Positions 10,101 through 18,117 of a stretch of DNA of 64,000 nt are shown here, one piece after another. The notes beneath the pieces are model-generated. The model searched no databases. It saw only the letters and a list, made by a program, of their open reading frames with translations, and was not told the origin of the DNA. The translations under genes were made by a program, and so were the position numbers. Origin of the DNA: Desmonostoc muscorum LEGE 12446 (GTDB taxonomy: Bacteria; Cyanobacteriota; Cyanobacteriia; Cyanobacteriales; Nostocaceae); assembly GCF_015207005.2 (NCBI RefSeq), contig NZ_JADEXS020000001.1, positions 2,914,001-2,978,000 of the forward strand, in the 5' to 3' direction. How positions within the stretch are numbered: position 1 is the stretch's first letter; each line of letters starts with the position of its first letter.

Positions 10101-11201
10101 CATTGTTGGGATGAGCGTCTATTAAGAGTATTAATGGATAAAGTCAAGCATGAGACACTCACAGCTACAAGCATGGGTGATTTACTAAGAGATTTATTAA
10201 TCAATAAAGTAAATCAAGCTCAAGATTTTGCAGAATATCTCGTTTCTTCACCTCCTCCTAAAAGCGCTGAGGAAAGAGCTAAAGCAATTGTTGCAGCTCA
10301 GATGTTGATACTTTATGCAGAAGATGCTGGATGGTCAGTTGTTTGGTCTGCGATTCAGAAAGATTCTGCATTTGGGCGAGAAGTTATGCAGTCTGTATCA
10401 TATTCCATTAAGTATCAAGGAAGTACCGAACAGAAACTGAAGGAAGACTGCATTGCTGATTTGTACATTTTTCTCACAAAACAGTATCCTGATCCAGAAA
10501 AAAAACAAAAAGAAAGCTCTCAAGAAGAAGAACTCACGGATATTGAGGATTATGAAGTAAGACCTGAAGATAGTGTTAGAACTTGGAGAGACTATATCCC
10601 ACAACGCCTACAGGAGCGTGGTACTCCTCAAGCCTGTGAAGCACTTCGTAAGATTATTATTGAGTTTCCAGAATTAAAAGACAAATTGCAATGGAGATTG
10701 CTAGAGGCTGAGGCTTTAATTCGTCGCCAAACTTGGCAACCACTTAAACCAGAGCAGATTCTTCAGATTGTGAGCAATAAGCCAAAAAATCAAAGTACAT
10801 ATATAAATCAGACAGGAGTTTTTATCACTATGCCAGATTCAAACAACCCAAACCTAAACTTTAGTGGATCTGTGGGTGCAGTCAATCTCAATAGCACGGT
10901 CAATGGAGATCAGATTGGAACACAGCATAATTATGCTCAAGAGCAAAATCTCATAGAGGCTTTTGAAGAGATTCAGCAAATCGTAAATCGTATAACTCAG
11001 AATTATCCCACTCAAACTGAAGTAGAGAAACAAATCATTATTGCAGAAGCAGTAGAACAGGTGAAGCAGAATCCAACTTTGAGGAAGCGCTTGGAAGTCG
11101 GAGGAAAAGCATTGATATTTGAGGGACTTCAAAAAATTTCAGATTTGTGGTGGGTCAGCCCATTAGTGAAAGCAATCGAGGCTGGGGTGAAAGGAGAATA
11201 A
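7134..11201 (+). CDS. NACHT-type STAND NTPase, putative defence or signalling protein
   Basis: 1355-residue protein. A short N-terminal segment leads into a NACHT/STAND ATPase: P-loop GEAGMGKTT at residues 58-66, Walker B-like LHLFLDSLDEG near 121, and the FAHQTYAEFLAARYL helix near 353 that typically ends the NACHT module. Residues about 400-1200 are helical and HEAT/ARM-like. The last 123 residues form a distinct domain beginning MPDSNNPN with a Gly/Asn-rich strand region; I recall similar stretches as stand-alone or terminal domains in Nostoc proteins. No nuclease, TIR or protease domain is visible at either end. Bacterial NACHT proteins include anti-phage sensors. The neighbours (minisatellite, Uma2, broken DUF1016) fit accessory DNA. 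Confidence 0.8.
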   Translation: MPSQLYTWKRFWCPRSGHIDLRDGGYLVNPDSEWGHFYKSDSVAFETISEMPCLVLLGEAGMGKTTATEQAYHQVSHKFSGSENVCLWFRLGDYDSDKQLCDAIFRNETFQAWRKGTNKLHLFLDSLDEGLLSIKILVRILKREIEQLPCDRLYFRITCRTADWKDSLEQKLKDKWGEANVAVYELAPLCRVDVIEAANRRNINSGDFLQEVFNKNAIPLAIKPITLKLLLGTYQNKRFSSSQKDLYEEGCLQLCEEVNSDRCDSGFTGNLDAKHRLVIASRIAALLLFSNRSAIWISPEYGDMPNSDIAIRDISIGKESINQQEFSLDENCIKEVLSVTELFSSRGPHRIGFAHQTYAEFLAARYLVHHETPLEQVMKLIASSEDSEFRLIPQLHETAAWLAGMLPEVFREVMKTDPDVLLLSDVATAGETDKAALVESLLRLHNEEKLTYQYHTWLYQNLNHPKLAEQVQPYISDSTKSINARNVAIDIAEACNVKAVQEYLADVALDHQQHSWVRINAAVAVCNLGDEKTKARLKPLAVAKIQNDEEEQLKGCGLRAVWPGNITAEEVFSTLMQPVSKSSGGRYQDFIAKELGQHLQISDLPIALRWLEKQFNSRGRDLHYSFEHLSDAIMLKAWEHLNQPEVMQAFAKVALLRLNNHHAIVSDDSYQTINFSHVLRDEFQKRYQIIESIISIVLQPNQDYIGFANYIREIIYEEDFSWLIQQFKISDTEHKQRSWAKLILWNFKLSQFDHVEPILQLSQTNSVLREEFAYYLETVELDSLIAQEEKEIYLAEQARRNRNKNKIILDPSAKERVLDVLSQIDASQPNIWCSLCCELALKVDSTHYGNPFESSLKNLPGWIEAEDSTKKRIIQAANLYLAHANPDLDWLGTNNYPYSVLAGYQALLLLIREAPEYILSLSTKEWQKWTPIILAHPNWDRTEDNKKHRQELIKKAYYNAPDEFIKTLIFLIDKDNEQHGSIHINNLVSHCWDERLLRVLMDKVKHETLTATSMGDLLRDLLINKVNQAQDFAEYLVSSPPPKSAEERAKAIVAAQMLILYAEDAGWSVVWSAIQKDSAFGREVMQSVSYSIKYQGSTEQKLKEDCIADLYIFLTKQYPDPEKKQKESSQEEELTDIEDYEVRPEDSVRTWRDYIPQRLQERGTPQACEALRKIIIEFPELKDKLQWRLLEAEALIRRQTWQPLKPEQILQIVSNKPKNQSTYINQTGVFITMPDSNNPNLNFSGSVGAVNLNSTVNGDQIGTQHNYAQEQNLIEAFEEIQQIVNRITQNYPTQTEVEKQIIIAEAVEQVKQNPTLRKRLEVGGKALIFEGLQKISDLWWVSPLVKAIEAGVKGE
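10814..10832 (+). promoter_or_regulatory. Possible internal ribosome binding site and start in the NACHT gene
   Basis: AGGAG at 10814-10818 precedes an in-frame ATG at 10830-10832 with an 11-nt gap. Initiation here would give a separate 123-residue product equal to the C-terminal domain (MPDSNNPN...). The spacing is slightly long but the motif is better than any before the main ATG at 7134. Inferred; not demonstrated. Confidence 0.4.
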
Positions 11202-11220
11202 ACAAATTGAGAAAATAAGG

Positions 11221-11360
11221 CGATCGCCTTTCAACCCTCATCATCCAGACTCGGACATGGAAGAAGAAGGTAAAATTAATAGAATGGTAAATTTGATGCG
11301 AAATTGCCAAATATGAGATGATTTAGGAGCGAAGCGATCGCCTTCCAACCCTCATCATCC
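11221..11360. repeat. Short direct repeat after the NACHT gene
   Basis: The 26-bp segment starting CGATCGCCTTTCAACCCTCA at 11221-11246 recurs with one change at 11335-11360. The spacer between NACHT and Uma2 therefore contains a local duplication; nothing else is recognisable in it. Confidence 0.7.
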
Positions 11361-11439
11361 TTCAGAGGTTAAAGAGTTGAGCTAGAAGTTTAGAATTTGA
11401 GTTACAAGAGATATAGCTTAGTGGCATAAGGGTTAGGCA

Positions 11440-12087
11440 ATGAGTGAAACTCAGACCCAGTTACCGACAGATACATGGATTTGTGCTTCTTGGCAGGAGT
11501 ATGAGCAAGCGATCGCTAACTTGCTCAACGAGAAGGGAAAAAGCTACTACTACAAAGGACACATGAGGCTGGAAATGCCACCAGTTAGTTTTGCTCATGG
11601 TAAAGACCATGTGGTGATTATTTTTGCTGTCACTCTATTTGCGACGATTAAAGGGATTCTAGCCACAGGTTTAGACACTACCACCTTTCGCAAAACTGGT
11701 GTTCAGGATTGTCAGCCTGATGTGGCGTATTACCTCAGAGAACGCGCCCAAACGATCCCAGCAGGTACAGGGATTGTTAACCTCGATCGCTACCCCGCAC
11801 CAGATTTAGTGATTGAGATTGCGAAAACATCTCTGCTGGATGACTTGGGTACAAAGCGATCGGTTTATGAAGAATTGGGTGTTGCTGAATATTGGGTAGT
11901 GGATGTCCAAAATGCCCAAATCATCGCCTATGCGATCGCAGATCAAGGTAGTAAACGTATACGCGAATCAGAGATATTGCCGGGATTGGCGATGTTTATT
12001 TTAGAAGAAGCCTTACGCCGAAGTCGTGAAATGAGTCAATCTGAAGTTGGAACTTGGTTATTGAGCCAATTTCATAAAATTGTCTAG
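11440..12087 (+). CDS. Uma2 family (DUF820) PD-(D/E)XK nuclease-like protein
   Basis: 215-residue protein of the Uma2 family, very abundant in cyanobacteria and folded like a restriction endonuclease. Visible core: GVQDCQPDVAYYL near residue 87, PDLVIEIAKTS near 125 carrying the acidic strand, then GTKRSVYEELGVAEYWVVD with the catalytic-type Lys. Biological role is unknown; many copies are thought to derive from mobile elements. The 3' end overlaps a broken DUF1016 gene on the opposite strand. Length is normal for the family and the frame is intact. Confidence 0.85.
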   Translation: MSETQTQLPTDTWICASWQEYEQAIANLLNEKGKSYYYKGHMRLEMPPVSFAHGKDHVVIIFAVTLFATIKGILATGLDTTTFRKTGVQDCQPDVAYYLRERAQTIPAGTGIVNLDRYPAPDLVIEIAKTSLLDDLGTKRSVYEELGVAEYWVVDVQNAQIIAYAIADQGSKRIRESEILPGLAMFILEEALRRSREMSQSEVGTWLLSQFHKIV

Positions 12088-12466
12088 CTTTTAAGTCTTG
12101 AACTGAAAGAAGACGAACATAATGTGACCAAGGTAAGGGAAATCCTTGAGCTAAAGCCGATAAATCCAATTTCCCAGACGGTGCCTGGGCAATTTGCCAT
12201 TGTAGATAAAAACGCCGCATCTGTTCTAGATTAGTTTTTGAAAAACCTTTACCAAATCTCCCTGTTAAGTCTTCTGAAAGCCTTTTTATGACTGCTGCTC
12301 CGTATTCTGCTCGCTTCTCTCCACCCTGCTCAAGTTCTACAATGCGTCGCCCAATTTCCCAGTAGGTAGCTGTCATAATTGCATTGACTGAACGAGCGGC
12401 TGCACGGCGAGATGATTCCAGGAGTTGAATTAAATCAGTTAAAGTGTTTTCGTAACCGTTAATCAC
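11996..12466 (-). pseudogene. DUF1016 (YhcG-type) nuclease, truncated to its N-terminal domain
   Basis: The first 132 residues match the DUF1016 N-terminal domain (ATYWEIGRRIVELEQGGEKR, then LSEDLTGRFGKGFSKTNLEQ, then WSHYVRLLSV). Full YhcG-like proteins are about 330-350 residues and carry a PDDEXK nuclease domain after the FYE segment. Here family similarity stops at FYE (about 12071) and the remaining 24 residues are read antisense through the end of the Uma2 gene. The nuclease domain is absent, so the gene is a remnant. The junction marks a deletion or insertion breakpoint. Confidence 0.75.
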
Positions 12467-12691
12467 AATGTCTTTTTAACCTGTAATTTTCTGTTTTAAA
12501 AATTAGTCTATTGTGTGATTTTACGACTTATCGAATAACTCTTATTAAGATATTTAGCAATCTGATTTTGATTGTCAAAATTGCAAAGCGCCGATCCCCG
12601 ACTTCTTAAATAAGTCGGGGATCATGTTGAACGCGAATGATTTAGGATTGCTATTTTACGCAGAGACGCAACTTTACCCCCATCTCTACAA
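12467..12691. other. Intergenic region with a short hairpin
   Basis: AT-rich non-coding DNA. The inverted repeat GATCCCCGACTT/AAGTCGGGGATC (about 12593-12624) forms a strong hairpin and may terminate transcription. The adjoining stretch up to 13076 is occupied by the palindromic element listed next. Confidence 0.6.
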
Positions 12692-13060
12692 TAGACCTGC
12701 CTTGAAAATAGGGAGTTGGGAGTGGGGAGTGGAGAGTAGGGAAAATAAATTTTCATTGTTCCTTGTGAACGCAGCTCATGGAGTCTCTTGCAAAAGTCCC
12801 TAACACCCCACCTCCAACCCCTCCCCTCGATGTACACACAAGTCGAATTACCCTCCTTATTCCCCCCTTGGAAAGAGGGGGGAAAAAAGAAATCTAGTTC
12901 CCTCCCCTTTACAAGGGCAGGGTTAGGGTGGGGTTCTTTATTTTTGATTTATGCAAGAGACTCCATGAACACAGTTCACAAAAAAAGAATGAAAATATCT
13001 CTTTCCCAGTCCCCAATCCCCAGTCCCCAGTCCCCAGTCCCTATTTTCAAGGCAGGTCTA
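12692..13060. mobile_element. 369-bp palindromic MITE-like element
   Basis: Perfect 21-bp terminal inverted repeats at 12694-12714 and 13038-13058, starting GACCTGCCTTGAAAATAGGG, are flanked on both sides by TA. A second inverted pair lies inside (CATGGAGTCTCTTGCA near 12778-12793 and its complement near 12953-12968). The interior holds GGGAGT/CCCAGT heptamers and a CCCTTTACAAGGGCAGGGTT motif shared with other repeats here. No ORF has a ribosome binding site. The TA flanks fit an IS630/Tc1-type target duplication. Confidence 0.75.
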
Positions 13061-13076
13061 ATGTGTTTGCATGGTT

Positions 13077-13823
13077 TTATTCTGCGTTGACAAATTCCAA
13101 ATATCCATTGCTGAGTTCTTTCACCGCCAACTCATAAAATTGTTTACCGTGTTCAGGTGTTGCTAAAGCCGGATTTGATCCCATGCGTCCATCTGGATAA
13201 CGCACTCGAAAGTCTGCTGCACTATAAATCCTGTGTCCCCTTGCAACTTCTGGTGAAAGGGGTGCTTGCTTAATCGCTTCTGGATAAACGTACTGGGTGA
13301 GGGCTACTTCGCTTGGGGTTGCGTGAGAACCTTCTTGATCCCCATATAATTCTTTGGCTAGTTTATATACTGAACTGCACATAAACCAGTTAGCCACTTG
13401 ACATTGTACTTGTTGGGCATTGGCTATGTGCAAATCTTCTAAATGAGCGTAAGTTTCCGAGAAAGCGGCTTTGAGGGTGGCAATGTTACCGCCGTGTCCG
13501 TTGATAAAGTAGAACTTGGTAAAACCAGCTTTGGCTAAACAGGTTATATAGTCTCGCACTACTTGAATTAAAGTACTGGGGCGCAGACTGATTGTGCCAG
13601 GGAAAGCAGTATGGTGCAGTGCCATGCCTACATTGATTGTAGGGGCAACGATCGCTCCAGTTGCATCGCCCACACCACGAGCGATCGCTTCTGCACAAAT
13701 AGCATCAGTACCAATTAATCCCGTTGGCCCATGTTGTTCTGTGGAACCAATGGGAAAAATAATACCCTTTGACTGCTGTAAATAAGCTTCAACTTCTTTC
13801 CAAGTACTTAAATGTAGTAACAT
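13077..13823 (-). CDS. Creatininase-family amidohydrolase
   Basis: 248 residues from ATG 13823, preceded by AGAGGA; an upstream in-frame TTG at 13865 is less likely. Creatininase-fold metal-binding motifs are visible: GSTEQHGPTGLIGTDAICAE near residues 27-46, ALHHTAFPGTISL near 66, INGHGGN near 107 and the acidic GDQEGSHATPSE near 159. The family hydrolyses amide bonds in creatinine, formamidopyrimidines or mycofactocin-type substrates; the substrate here is not predictable. Stand-alone gene, its 3' end 17 bp from the palindromic element. Confidence 0.85.
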   Translation of the reverse strand: MLLHLSTWKEVEAYLQQSKGIIFPIGSTEQHGPTGLIGTDAICAEAIARGVGDATGAIVAPTINVGMALHHTAFPGTISLRPSTLIQVVRDYITCLAKAGFTKFYFINGHGGNIATLKAAFSETYAHLEDLHIANAQQVQCQVANWFMCSSVYKLAKELYGDQEGSHATPSEVALTQYVYPEAIKQAPLSPEVARGHRIYSAADFRVRYPDGRMGSNPALATPEHGKQFYELAVKELSNGYLEFVNAE

Positions 13824-14090
13824 TTTTGATGATTTTCCTCTGAGAAGGGATCTTCTGTGATTCAACTTCTACTAAAGCAGAATTCAGGAATCAGGAGTCA
13901 GAATGGGCTACGCCCCGCTGCGCTAACAGAATTAAGACAGGCTTGATGCTAGGGTTTGAGACTTCAATTGTGTACTTCAACAATTTGAAATCTGCTTTAT
14001 GAAGTTTGTTTGGTTTTAGTGGTGGTGTAGACGCTAAGCGGCTTGTCGTAGACATCGCCACAATTTTGATTTGTGATAACTCCAAACCAC

Positions 14091-14123
14091 AGATACCCGA
14101 ATTCTTTAAGAATTCGGGTATCT
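14091..14123. terminator. Strong perfect hairpin
   Basis: Inverted repeat AGATACCCGAATTCTT (14091-14106) and its exact complement (14108-14123). It lies between the cupin gene, read toward it from the right, and the upstream flank of the creatininase-family gene. No long T tract follows, so terminator function is only likely. Confidence 0.6.
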
Positions 14124-14127
14124 TATT

Positions 14128-14261
14128 TACAGCAGATTTCAAGTTTTTGAAGCAGACAAGCCAAGTTTAGTACCCAAGTATAAAGCCTGTTTTACTCCTG
14201 AATTCTGACTCCTAACTTCTGACTCCTAACTTCTGAATTCTGAATTCTGAATTCTACTGTA
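14128..14261. mobile_element. MITE-like repeat with TACAGCAGA ends
   Basis: Left end TACAGCAGATTTC (14128-14140) and right end GAATTCTACTGTA (14249-14261) are inverted repeats with two mismatches. The interior carries GAATTCT heptamers. Related copies: 53828-53934 (both ends), 24145 onward (left end) and 25965-26045 (right end). Confidence 0.6.
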
Positions 14262-14348
14262 TTTCTCACCAATTATTTAGGATTGACTTATAAAATATTG
14301 CTTTTCTAGATCGTCAAGAAAACAAAGGGTATCAATCTCTAATCTTGA

Positions 14349-14621
14349 TTAATCAAAGTAATAATGTTTTTTTACGTTACTTTTAATTTCCCATATGCAA
14401 GACATACCAGAGGGAAAAATTACCAAATCGCCTTCACCCATTTGTACTGGCTGTCCACCATCAGGAGTAACAACTACATCACCTTCCAAAAAGTAGCAAG
14501 TTTCTTGAGAATCATAAGTCCAAGGGAATTTTGAAACTTCCTTTTTCCAAATTGCCCATTTAGACACACCCAATTGTTCGAGACGTTGTTGACTGGGTTG
14601 ATGCTCAACTTGAATTTCCAT
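14349..14621 (-). CDS. Small cupin-domain protein
   Basis: 90-residue single-domain cupin of the Cupin_3/DUF861 type. The core reads SQETCYFLEGDVVVTPDGGQ (residues 38-57), then MGEGDLVIFPSGMSCIWEI. The canonical metal-binding His pair is not obvious (TCYFLEG replaces HxH), as in EutQ-like cupins. Function unknown; such proteins are widespread in cyanobacteria and plants. It sits 22 bp after the Mo-nitrogenase-domain gene on the same strand, so the two probably form an operon. Confidence 0.8.
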   Translation of the reverse strand: MEIQVEHQPSQQRLEQLGVSKWAIWKKEVSKFPWTYDSQETCYFLEGDVVVTPDGGQPVQMGEGDLVIFPSGMSCIWEIKSNVKKHYYFD

Positions 14622-14643
14622 ACAGTGTTTTCTCTAGTATTCT

Positions 14644-15015
14644 TCAGCAGTAAGATTGGATATCCTCTCCACACTGATCTACTAAATAACACAAAGCGCG
14701 AAAACGCAAGCCTATAAGTTCGTCATAAAGCGGATTGAGCTTGCACATTGGGGGAATGTGACCTATTGTGCGACCAAAAAGCATGATATCACGCTCAAAT
14801 GGGCACTGGGCAGGAATCAGTTTAGCGATAAACTTGGCCAATTTGCGATTCTGAATCTCGATTTTGTCGAGCCATTGACGTAATGGTTGCAGTAAATCTA
14901 ATTTCCGCACAGCAAATTGTTTTTTAGTACCTGCTGGATTACTTTCTTGTAAAGGGCTAATAAAAGCAGGTAGAAAAATTCGCCGATTATTTGTTTTAAG
15001 CATGGTTTTTAGCAA
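14644..15015 (-). CDS. Mo-dependent nitrogenase C-terminal domain protein
   Basis: 123-residue protein of the small cyanobacterial family annotated as Mo-dependent nitrogenase, C-terminal. Family signature: LIPAQCPFERDI near residue 66, then IPPMCKLNPLYDELIGLRFR near 87 and the tail LCYLVDQCGEDIQ. Despite the name these proteins are not nitrogenase subunits and occur in many cyanobacteria; function is unknown. Probably co-transcribed with the cupin gene downstream. Confidence 0.8.
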   Translation of the reverse strand: MLKTMLKTNNRRIFLPAFISPLQESNPAGTKKQFAVRKLDLLQPLRQWLDKIEIQNRKLAKFIAKLIPAQCPFERDIMLFGRTIGHIPPMCKLNPLYDELIGLRFRALCYLVDQCGEDIQSYC

Positions 15016-15639
15016 GGTTTGCCTTGTGTAGATGAGCTATTTGCCGACTTGCAATGCTGCGCTGTAATTTGTCTGGACAATTTGCATTATGCTTGGAAAT
15101 CAAAGGTCAATTCAGCAGAATGCAAATAACTTACATGCATCTTTGGGGGGAAATAGTTTGATTAATTGTTATTTAAACCCACCAAATGTTCGAGAACTGT
15201 CCCGTTAAATACAAAATAACAAAGAAAATATAAAAATTGCATTTCTTTAACTTATTGATCGCTAATGGCAAAGATAGCAATTTTATATCTAAAATATAAA
15301 ACCTTGGTGACAAAACCGCCTAGTATCTGGAGATGTACTTTCAGGAAGAAAAACAAAGCTTTGCTGTGACTGTATATACACTCCGCTAGGATTAGCGCCT
15401 ACTATCTATAGATATTATGGTGCTGAATATTCAGTCATTTGTCCGATCTACTACACAAGGTAACCTAGATATTATCTAATAAGTGGCAGAAAATCCTTTG
15501 ATAAGTTGAAACTAATATCTAGGAGTGCCATATCACAACACAGCACAGTTGGTGAAATTAAAATGGTGACTGGGGCAGTGGTATTTCAAACGAAAGATTA
15601 TACCAATAAATTCAAACAATCTTTGCAACACATCGATCA
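15016..15639. other. Long intergenic region
   Basis: About 620 bp without a convincing gene. An ORF at 15506-15802 runs through repeat DNA and antisense into the channel gene, with no ribosome binding site. The right end is occupied by the MITE remnant listed next. Confidence 0.5.
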
Positions 15640-15710
15640 TTTTTCGGATAGCACAGCTGTGCTATCCTACCCAATGTATTTGTCGCATTATTTTTTTCAT
15701 TGGAAGTCCC
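15640..15710. mobile_element. GGGACTTCCA-family MITE, partial copy B
   Basis: Carries the family core hairpin GATAGCACAGCTGTGCTATC and the right end TTGGAAGTCCC (15700-15710). The left end is degenerate. The end abuts, with no base between, the TAA stop of the minus-strand channel gene (TTA at 15711-15713). It may act as that gene's terminator. Confidence 0.65.
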
Positions 15711-17402
15711 TTATGTGTGTCTTTCGCACACGACTTCATCACGCCACAATTGATATAACCGCGTGGCTGGCATTGTCATATATAAAATATCCCCAGGACT
15801 GAGGTTGGTTTCTAGCAAATCCCAGCCGTGGAGGGTTTGGTGATTTGTTTCTACGTATAAGGGTACACAGTCGGCAGTCATGGCTACATCTTTCACCCAT
15901 TGACCGCAAAAGGCATGTGAAGGTGTGATCGCTGTGGCAAAAGCTACCCAAAGGCTATCTGCTGTGATGCCATTACCAAGGATTCGTCCCCCTAGTGCCG
16001 CTGCGGCAAAAGCTGGGGCTGCCAATTCAGCGGGACTGAGTACAGCCTCGAAGTCAAATAGCTGTTGCGCGATCCCAGCAAAATCGGGATCGGCATAATG
16101 GACAATCACCGGAATACTTGGTGCCAAGCTTTTGGCTTTGAGGGCAATCTCTAAATTGGTGGCATCGTTACTGGTTACAGCCAGCACTGCGGCGGCAGAA
16201 TCTATATTGCTGGACTTGAGTATGGTACGGAAGCTGGCATCACCTTGAATTACTGGAATACCTAGTCCTCTGGTGGTGTTGACAAATCTGTTATTGGAGT
16301 CGGTTTCAATCACTACCACTTCATGTCCGCTGGCGTGGAGTTGCTGGACGATTTTGACGCCAATACCACTCAAGCCACAGACGATGTAGTGATATCGCTG
16401 GGGTATTCGTGCTGCATCCCAAAATTGCTTAAAGCGGCTTCCCAGGACAAAATCGGTGAGCATGGCGTACCAAATACCAATCACCACTGCGCCAACCAGC
16501 ATCATGACAACGGTAAATAATTTGATGCTGTTGGGAGCATTTTCTATTACTTTGTCATTACCGCCTGCTCCGGTAATCATGCCTACAGAAAAATATAAAG
16601 CATCGATCAGAGACAACTTCAGTTCAGCAGATGTGTAGGTGAGTGTCGCCACCAGAATCACTGCGAGTAAGACAACAGCGCCTACAACTACCGATCGCCC
16701 ATGTTGCTGAAACTGTCTGAGATTAGTTATAACTTTCAGCAATTTTCTAATTAGCGATCGCCTGGGAGGACGGACGTGGGGTTGTGTGCCGACAATTAAG
16801 CGATCGCCCACTTTTAACCGTTGTCCTGAGATGACGGCGGATACCAAATCTGTTTCACCTTCTACTGGTAGATAATAAATCAACATCCGCGATCGTTCTT
16901 CCCACAATTCACTCAGCTTTCGACCTTTCCACAAATGATTTTCATCAATGTATTCTTCGTGAATTGGCCAAGTTTGCTGAAATAACTTGATTTGCCCGAT
17001 CGCTCTACTTCCCAGTGCTGCAAAAGTGAATACTGGTGCTGCCAAACCCACAACACTCATACTCAAATGGTCTGACAAAGTTTGATCTAAGCGCTCTCCC
17101 AAATTTGTATTATAAAAGCGGTTGATAATCCGAATCTGGGGATTCAGCACTCGCGCTTGCATCATAATTGACAAATTCAGTTCGTCTTTAGATCCAGCAA
17201 TTACTAAAGTGTGCGCCTGCTCAATTCCTGCCGCTTTGAGAGTAGCCGCTGCTTGCAAATCACCGACAATCACATCTAGTGCAGTTTCCCCTGGGATGGG
17301 TTGGTGATGAATGCCAACAACAAATGCTCCCTGGTGTCTGAGCAAACGAAATATTTTATATCCAGTACGTCCTAAGCCACAAACAATAATTCGGGGTTTC
17401 AT
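15711..17402 (-). CDS. Two-RCK (TrkA-N) membrane protein, potassium-channel-like
   Basis: 563 residues in the order RCK domain, two membrane helices with a pore-like loop, RCK domain. First RCK: IIVCGLGRTGYKIFRLL (residues 4-20) with GD near 47. Membrane helix VVVGAVVLLAVILVATLTYT near 240. Pore region DALYFSVGMITGAGGNDK near 268: the usual TVGYGD filter is replaced by GMITGAGGND. Second helix LFTVVMMLVGAVVIGIWYAM near 296. Second RCK: YIVCGLSGIGVKIVQQL near 340. RCK domains bind NAD(H), nucleotides or Ca and gate K+ channels. The altered filter makes K+ selectivity uncertain. Located in the inner membrane. Confidence 0.8.
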   Translation of the reverse strand: MKPRIIVCGLGRTGYKIFRLLRHQGAFVVGIHHQPIPGETALDVIVGDLQAAATLKAAGIEQAHTLVIAGSKDELNLSIMMQARVLNPQIRIINRFYNTNLGERLDQTLSDHLSMSVVGLAAPVFTFAALGSRAIGQIKLFQQTWPIHEEYIDENHLWKGRKLSELWEERSRMLIYYLPVEGETDLVSAVISGQRLKVGDRLIVGTQPHVRPPRRSLIRKLLKVITNLRQFQQHGRSVVVGAVVLLAVILVATLTYTSAELKLSLIDALYFSVGMITGAGGNDKVIENAPNSIKLFTVVMMLVGAVVIGIWYAMLTDFVLGSRFKQFWDAARIPQRYHYIVCGLSGIGVKIVQQLHASGHEVVVIETDSNNRFVNTTRGLGIPVIQGDASFRTILKSSNIDSAAAVLAVTSNDATNLEIALKAKSLAPSIPVIVHYADPDFAGIAQQLFDFEAVLSPAELAAPAFAAAALGGRILGNGITADSLWVAFATAITPSHAFCGQWVKDVAMTADCVPLYVETNHQTLHGWDLLETNLSPGDILYMTMPATRLYQLWRDEVVCERHT

Positions 17403-17897
17403 GAAACGGCAGCATCTTTTACAGGCGGGGCTGCATTTCTAGTTATTCATCCAAATTATTACCTGCTTTTTTGGCTTTAACTGTAACTGACAACACGATT
17501 GCTGTGAAGTACCCCAACCTGCTTCGCTCTCTGTTGGGGCTTCCAACATCATTGAATCAGTGACGGTCTTATTCGTCCTCGGAGTTTCCCGTCTCAACCG
17601 CCCTTGCCACGTTAGGAACTTCCGAGGAAGTCGAGAACTAAATCTCGTGATGGTCTTACAAAGCGTCCACAGGCAGCCGCCCGTCTACCACAGGCAGTTT
17701 GATTTTTATTTGCACAACACCGCTTGGATTCACGACAATAGTCAACCAGCTAACAGTGTTCCTTCCCCGATCTACCGATTTATCGCACGTCTTGTATCTT
17801 ACTACTACTTTGAAGTTAGCCTGTCTGTTCAATACGGTCGGGAGGGTTAGCAACCATTTATATAATACCATAAATGTATCCATATAAGTGATACATC
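17403..17897 (-). pseudogene. Decayed remnant of an IS200/IS605-type (TnpB) element
   Basis: Read on the minus strand, 17700 to 17500 resembles the tail of cyanobacterial tnpB genes, including a GTCACTGATTCAATGATG stretch and a segment reading GAAGCCCCAACAGAGAGCGA followed by TTGGGGTA. I know these from memory of such elements, not from a search. The frame is interrupted by stops. The segment up to 17883 has a 75-codon frame that I cannot place. An RHH gene and an element-end-like hairpin follow at 17898-18140. Confidence 0.4.
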
Positions 17898-18077
17898 ATG
17901 AAAGAAAGATCCATCAGAGTTAGGTTATCGCAGAAACGGAACGACAAGCTGAAGGCTTATGCACAAAGCAAAGAAAAAACAGTTACGCAGTTGGTTGAGG
18001 ATTGGATCGATAGATTGCCTAGCCCTAAGATTGACGACTCCTTATCCACCCCACTCCCTAACCAATCTGACGATTGA
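17898..18077 (+). CDS. Small ribbon-helix-helix (CopG-like) protein
   Basis: 59-residue protein starting MKERSIRVRLSQKRNDKLKA. It has a short basic beta strand (SIRVRLS) followed by two amphipathic helices (KRNDKLKAYAQSKE and TVTQLVEDWIDRL), the layout of RHH DNA-binding proteins. The tail is Ser/Pro/Asp-rich. Such small proteins accompany IS200/IS605-type tnpB genes or toxin-antitoxin pairs; here it lies divergent from a decayed tnpB-like remnant. GTATCCATATAAGTGATAC just before the ATG is imperfectly palindromic and may be its operator. No partner toxin is visible downstream. Confidence 0.6.
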   Translation: MKERSIRVRLSQKRNDKLKAYAQSKEKTVTQLVEDWIDRLPSPKIDDSLSTPLPNQSDD

Positions 18078-18117
18078 TGTTGGTTGTCGCTGCTTTCGTC
18101 ATCGTCCGGCTATCCAT

